From assembly GCA_023392395.1 (NCBI GenBank), contig JAEVZE010000390.1, forward strand, positions 1 through 6,772: a stretch of DNA of 6,772 nt, in the 5' to 3' direction. Both the position numbers and the translations under genes were made by a program. The notes beneath the pieces are model-generated. The model made no database searches. It was not told where the DNA came from and saw only the letters and a program-made list of their open reading frames with translations. Within the stretch, counting starts at the first letter, position 1. The number at the start of each line of letters is the position of its first letter. The stretch is from Bacillota bacterium. GTDB lineage: Bacteria > Bacillota > Clostridia > Christensenellales > Aristaeellaceae. Shown here piece after piece: positions 5,594 through 6,772 of the stretch.

Positions 5594-6418
5594 TCATCCC
5601 TTCAGCGCGCCCGCGGTGAGGCCGGAGATCAGCGACTTCTGGCCCACCAGAAACACCAGAATGGACGGGATCAGCACCATCGTGACGCCCGCCATGATCG
5701 GGCCGTAGGCGTTGCCGTCGCTATTTTGCAGCATGCCGATGCCGATCTGTACCGTGCGGGTCTCGGTCTTGTTGGTGACCAGGAGGGGCCACAGGTACTG
5801 GTTCCAGATCGACAGAAATGTGTACACGCCCAGCGAGCCCAATTGCGGCTTCACCAGCGGAAGCCCAATGCGAAGGAAAAACGTCATGGAGCCGCAGCCG
5901 TCCAGCGCCGCCGATTCATACAGCTCCCCCGGCAGCTTCAAAAACGCCTGCCGCATGCTGAACAGGCAGAACGCGCTGGTCAAGTAGGGCAAAATCAGCG
6001 CAGGGTAACTGTCGGTCAGGTGGAGATTCGCAATCGTCAGGTAGTTGGCCAGGATGATCGCCTGGCCGGGGATCATCATCGTCGAAAGCATCAAAAGGAA
6101 CAGTGCGCGCTTGCCGGGAAACTCGTGCATCGCAAACGCATAACCCGCCAGCGCGCCGAAGAACAACTGCCCCGCCGTGCAGGCGGCCGCAACCACCAGC
6201 GAATTCAAAATGAAACGGAAGATCGGTGCAAAGGCGAGTGCAGAGAAATAGTTGCCCAACTGCAGCCGTTGGGGCAAAAACGCGGGCGGATAGGAAAACA
6301 GTTCCGGCTCGGTCATGAAGCTGACGCTGACGCAGTATAGAAGCGGCACCACGATTGCAAGCGCCATCATCAGGTTGACCGCAAGGAACGCGCCCTTTCC
6401 GGCGAATTTACGGACCAT
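5594..6418 (-). CDS. ugpE: ABC importer permease, UgpE/CUT1 type
   Basis: This 274-residue inner-membrane protein is one of the two channel subunits of a carbohydrate-type ABC importer. About six hydrophobic spans are visible (roughly 11-33, 69-97, 105-129, 138-156, 195-213 and 240-260). The cytoplasmic EAA loop, which docks the ATPase, runs from ELYESAALDG (165-174) to GLPLVKP (185-191). The SIWNQYLWPLLV (203-214) and DSYPALILPYL (136-146) segments resemble UgpE of the sn-glycerol-3-phosphate system more than generic sugar permeases, and the C-terminal SGLTAGALKG is typical of the family. The solute is not fixed: glycerol-3-phosphate, its diesters, or a sugar are possible. The start is the ATG at 6416-6418, sharing one base with the TGA of the upstream permease, with AAGGAAGG about 10 nt before it. 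No ATPase or binding-protein gene follows; the next gene converges on it. Confidence 0.92.
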   Translation of the reverse strand: MVRKFAGKGAFLAVNLMMALAIVVPLLYCVSVSFMTEPELFSYPPAFLPQRLQLGNYFSALAFAPIFRFILNSLVVAAACTAGQLFFGALAGYAFAMHEFPGKRALFLLMLSTMMIPGQAIILANYLTIANLHLTDSYPALILPYLTSAFCLFSMRQAFLKLPGELYESAALDGCGSMTFFLRIGLPLVKPQLGSLGVYTFLSIWNQYLWPLLVTNKTETRTVQIGIGMLQNSDGNAYGPIMAGVTMVLIPSILVFLVGQKSLISGLTAGALKG

Positions 6419-6772
6419 CAGTATGAAACCTTCCTTTCAAGCCGGAACTGGGCCAGCGTCAGAAGCAGCATGATCGCAAACAGTACCACCGATTGCGCCG
6501 CCGCTGCGCCGAAGCGGTTGTACTGGAACGCCTCCAGGTAGATCTGGTAGACGATCACGCGGGTAAACTTGCCTGGCCCGCCCTGCGTCATCAGATTGAC
6601 CTGTGCGTAGGACTGGAACGAGTTGAGCACATTCACGATCATCAGAAAGAATAGCGTGGGCGAGATGCCCGGAAGCGTGATGTGCAAATGCTTTCGGAAA
6701 AACCCCGCGCCGTCGATCTGGGCGGATTCGTACAGCGAGGCGTCCACCATCTGCAGCGCCGCGATCAGGAAG
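6418..6772 (-). CDS. ugpA: ABC importer permease, UgpA/CUT1 type (3' part only)
   Basis: The last 117 codons of a permease gene enter from the right edge; the 5' part lies outside the window. The visible part begins in the EAA loop (SLYESAQIDGAG, then HITLPGISP), and continues with a membrane span, the periplasmic TQGGPGKFT loop and the final span AAAQSVVLFAIMLLLTLAQF with a basic RLERKVSY tail. The AAQSVVL...QFRxxERKV ending is the one seen in UgpA proteins. It pairs with the UgpE-like permease directly downstream, with stop and start overlapping as TGATG, so the two channel halves are probably made together. The frame is intact. The promoter, and probably the solute-binding protein gene, lie beyond the window. 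Confidence 0.9.
   Translation of the reverse strand, partial: FLIAALQMVDASLYESAQIDGAGFFRKHLHITLPGISPTLFFLMIVNVLNSFQSYAQVNLMTQGGPGKFTRVIVYQIYLEAFQYNRFGAAAAQSVVLFAIMLLLTLAQFRLERKVSY

Noticed and set aside
1..6772. CRISPR arrays, tRNA or rRNA genes, insertion sequences, phage or defence genes
   Set aside because: No spaced repeats, cloverleaf-like sequences, transposase motifs or terminal inverted repeats were seen on either strand.

Overview
The window is bacterial. The genes are tightly packed and GC-rich, with G or C favoured at third codon positions. Most starts carry AGGAGG-like ribosome binding sites, and the promoters look like ordinary vegetative sigma-factor sites. The gene families (a three-subunit Bacillota-style molybdenum hydroxylase, a YcdX-type PHP protein, a DgkB/YegS-type lipid kinase and a Ugp-type ABC importer) fit a GC-rich member of Bacillota/Clostridia. 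That placement is inference from family resemblance, not a database result.

Layout. Bases 1-131 hold what looks like the last ~41 codons of a plus-strand gene, but with an in-frame TGA at 3-5 and no usable start, so it is at best a remnant. A strong hairpin (172-206) separates it from the convergent minus-strand operon. That operon (3631 down to 220) encodes, in transcription order, the molybdopterin, [2Fe-2S] and FAD subunits of a xanthine dehydrogenase-family enzyme, with overlapping stop and start codons. A promoter and a hairpin-bearing leader lie just upstream (3648-3706). Divergent from it, and sharing a 231-bp AT-richer intergenic region, is a plus-strand pair: a YcdX-type PHP metallo-hydrolase (3863-4591) and a diacylglycerol kinase-family lipid kinase (4622-5509). 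This pair is closed by a textbook intrinsic terminator (5562-5590). Converging on that terminator is a minus-strand ABC importer operon, of which the 3' end of a UgpA-like permease and a complete UgpE-like permease are visible.

How they work together. The three hydroxylase subunits form one electron-transfer enzyme: substrate is oxidised at the Mo centre, electrons pass through two [2Fe-2S] clusters to FAD and then to an acceptor. Its active-site residues are of the purine-hydroxylase type, but the substrate is not fixed by the sequence. The two permeases form the membrane channel of a sugar or glycerol-3-phosphate importer; its binding protein and ATPase are not in view. The PHP protein and lipid kinase are probably co-transcribed, but no shared pathway can be shown. 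I see no clearly new system. The points most worth a second look are the structured leader of the hydroxylase operon, the divergent regulatory region with repeated CTTGTA elements, the start of the lipid kinase and the broken reading frame at the left edge.
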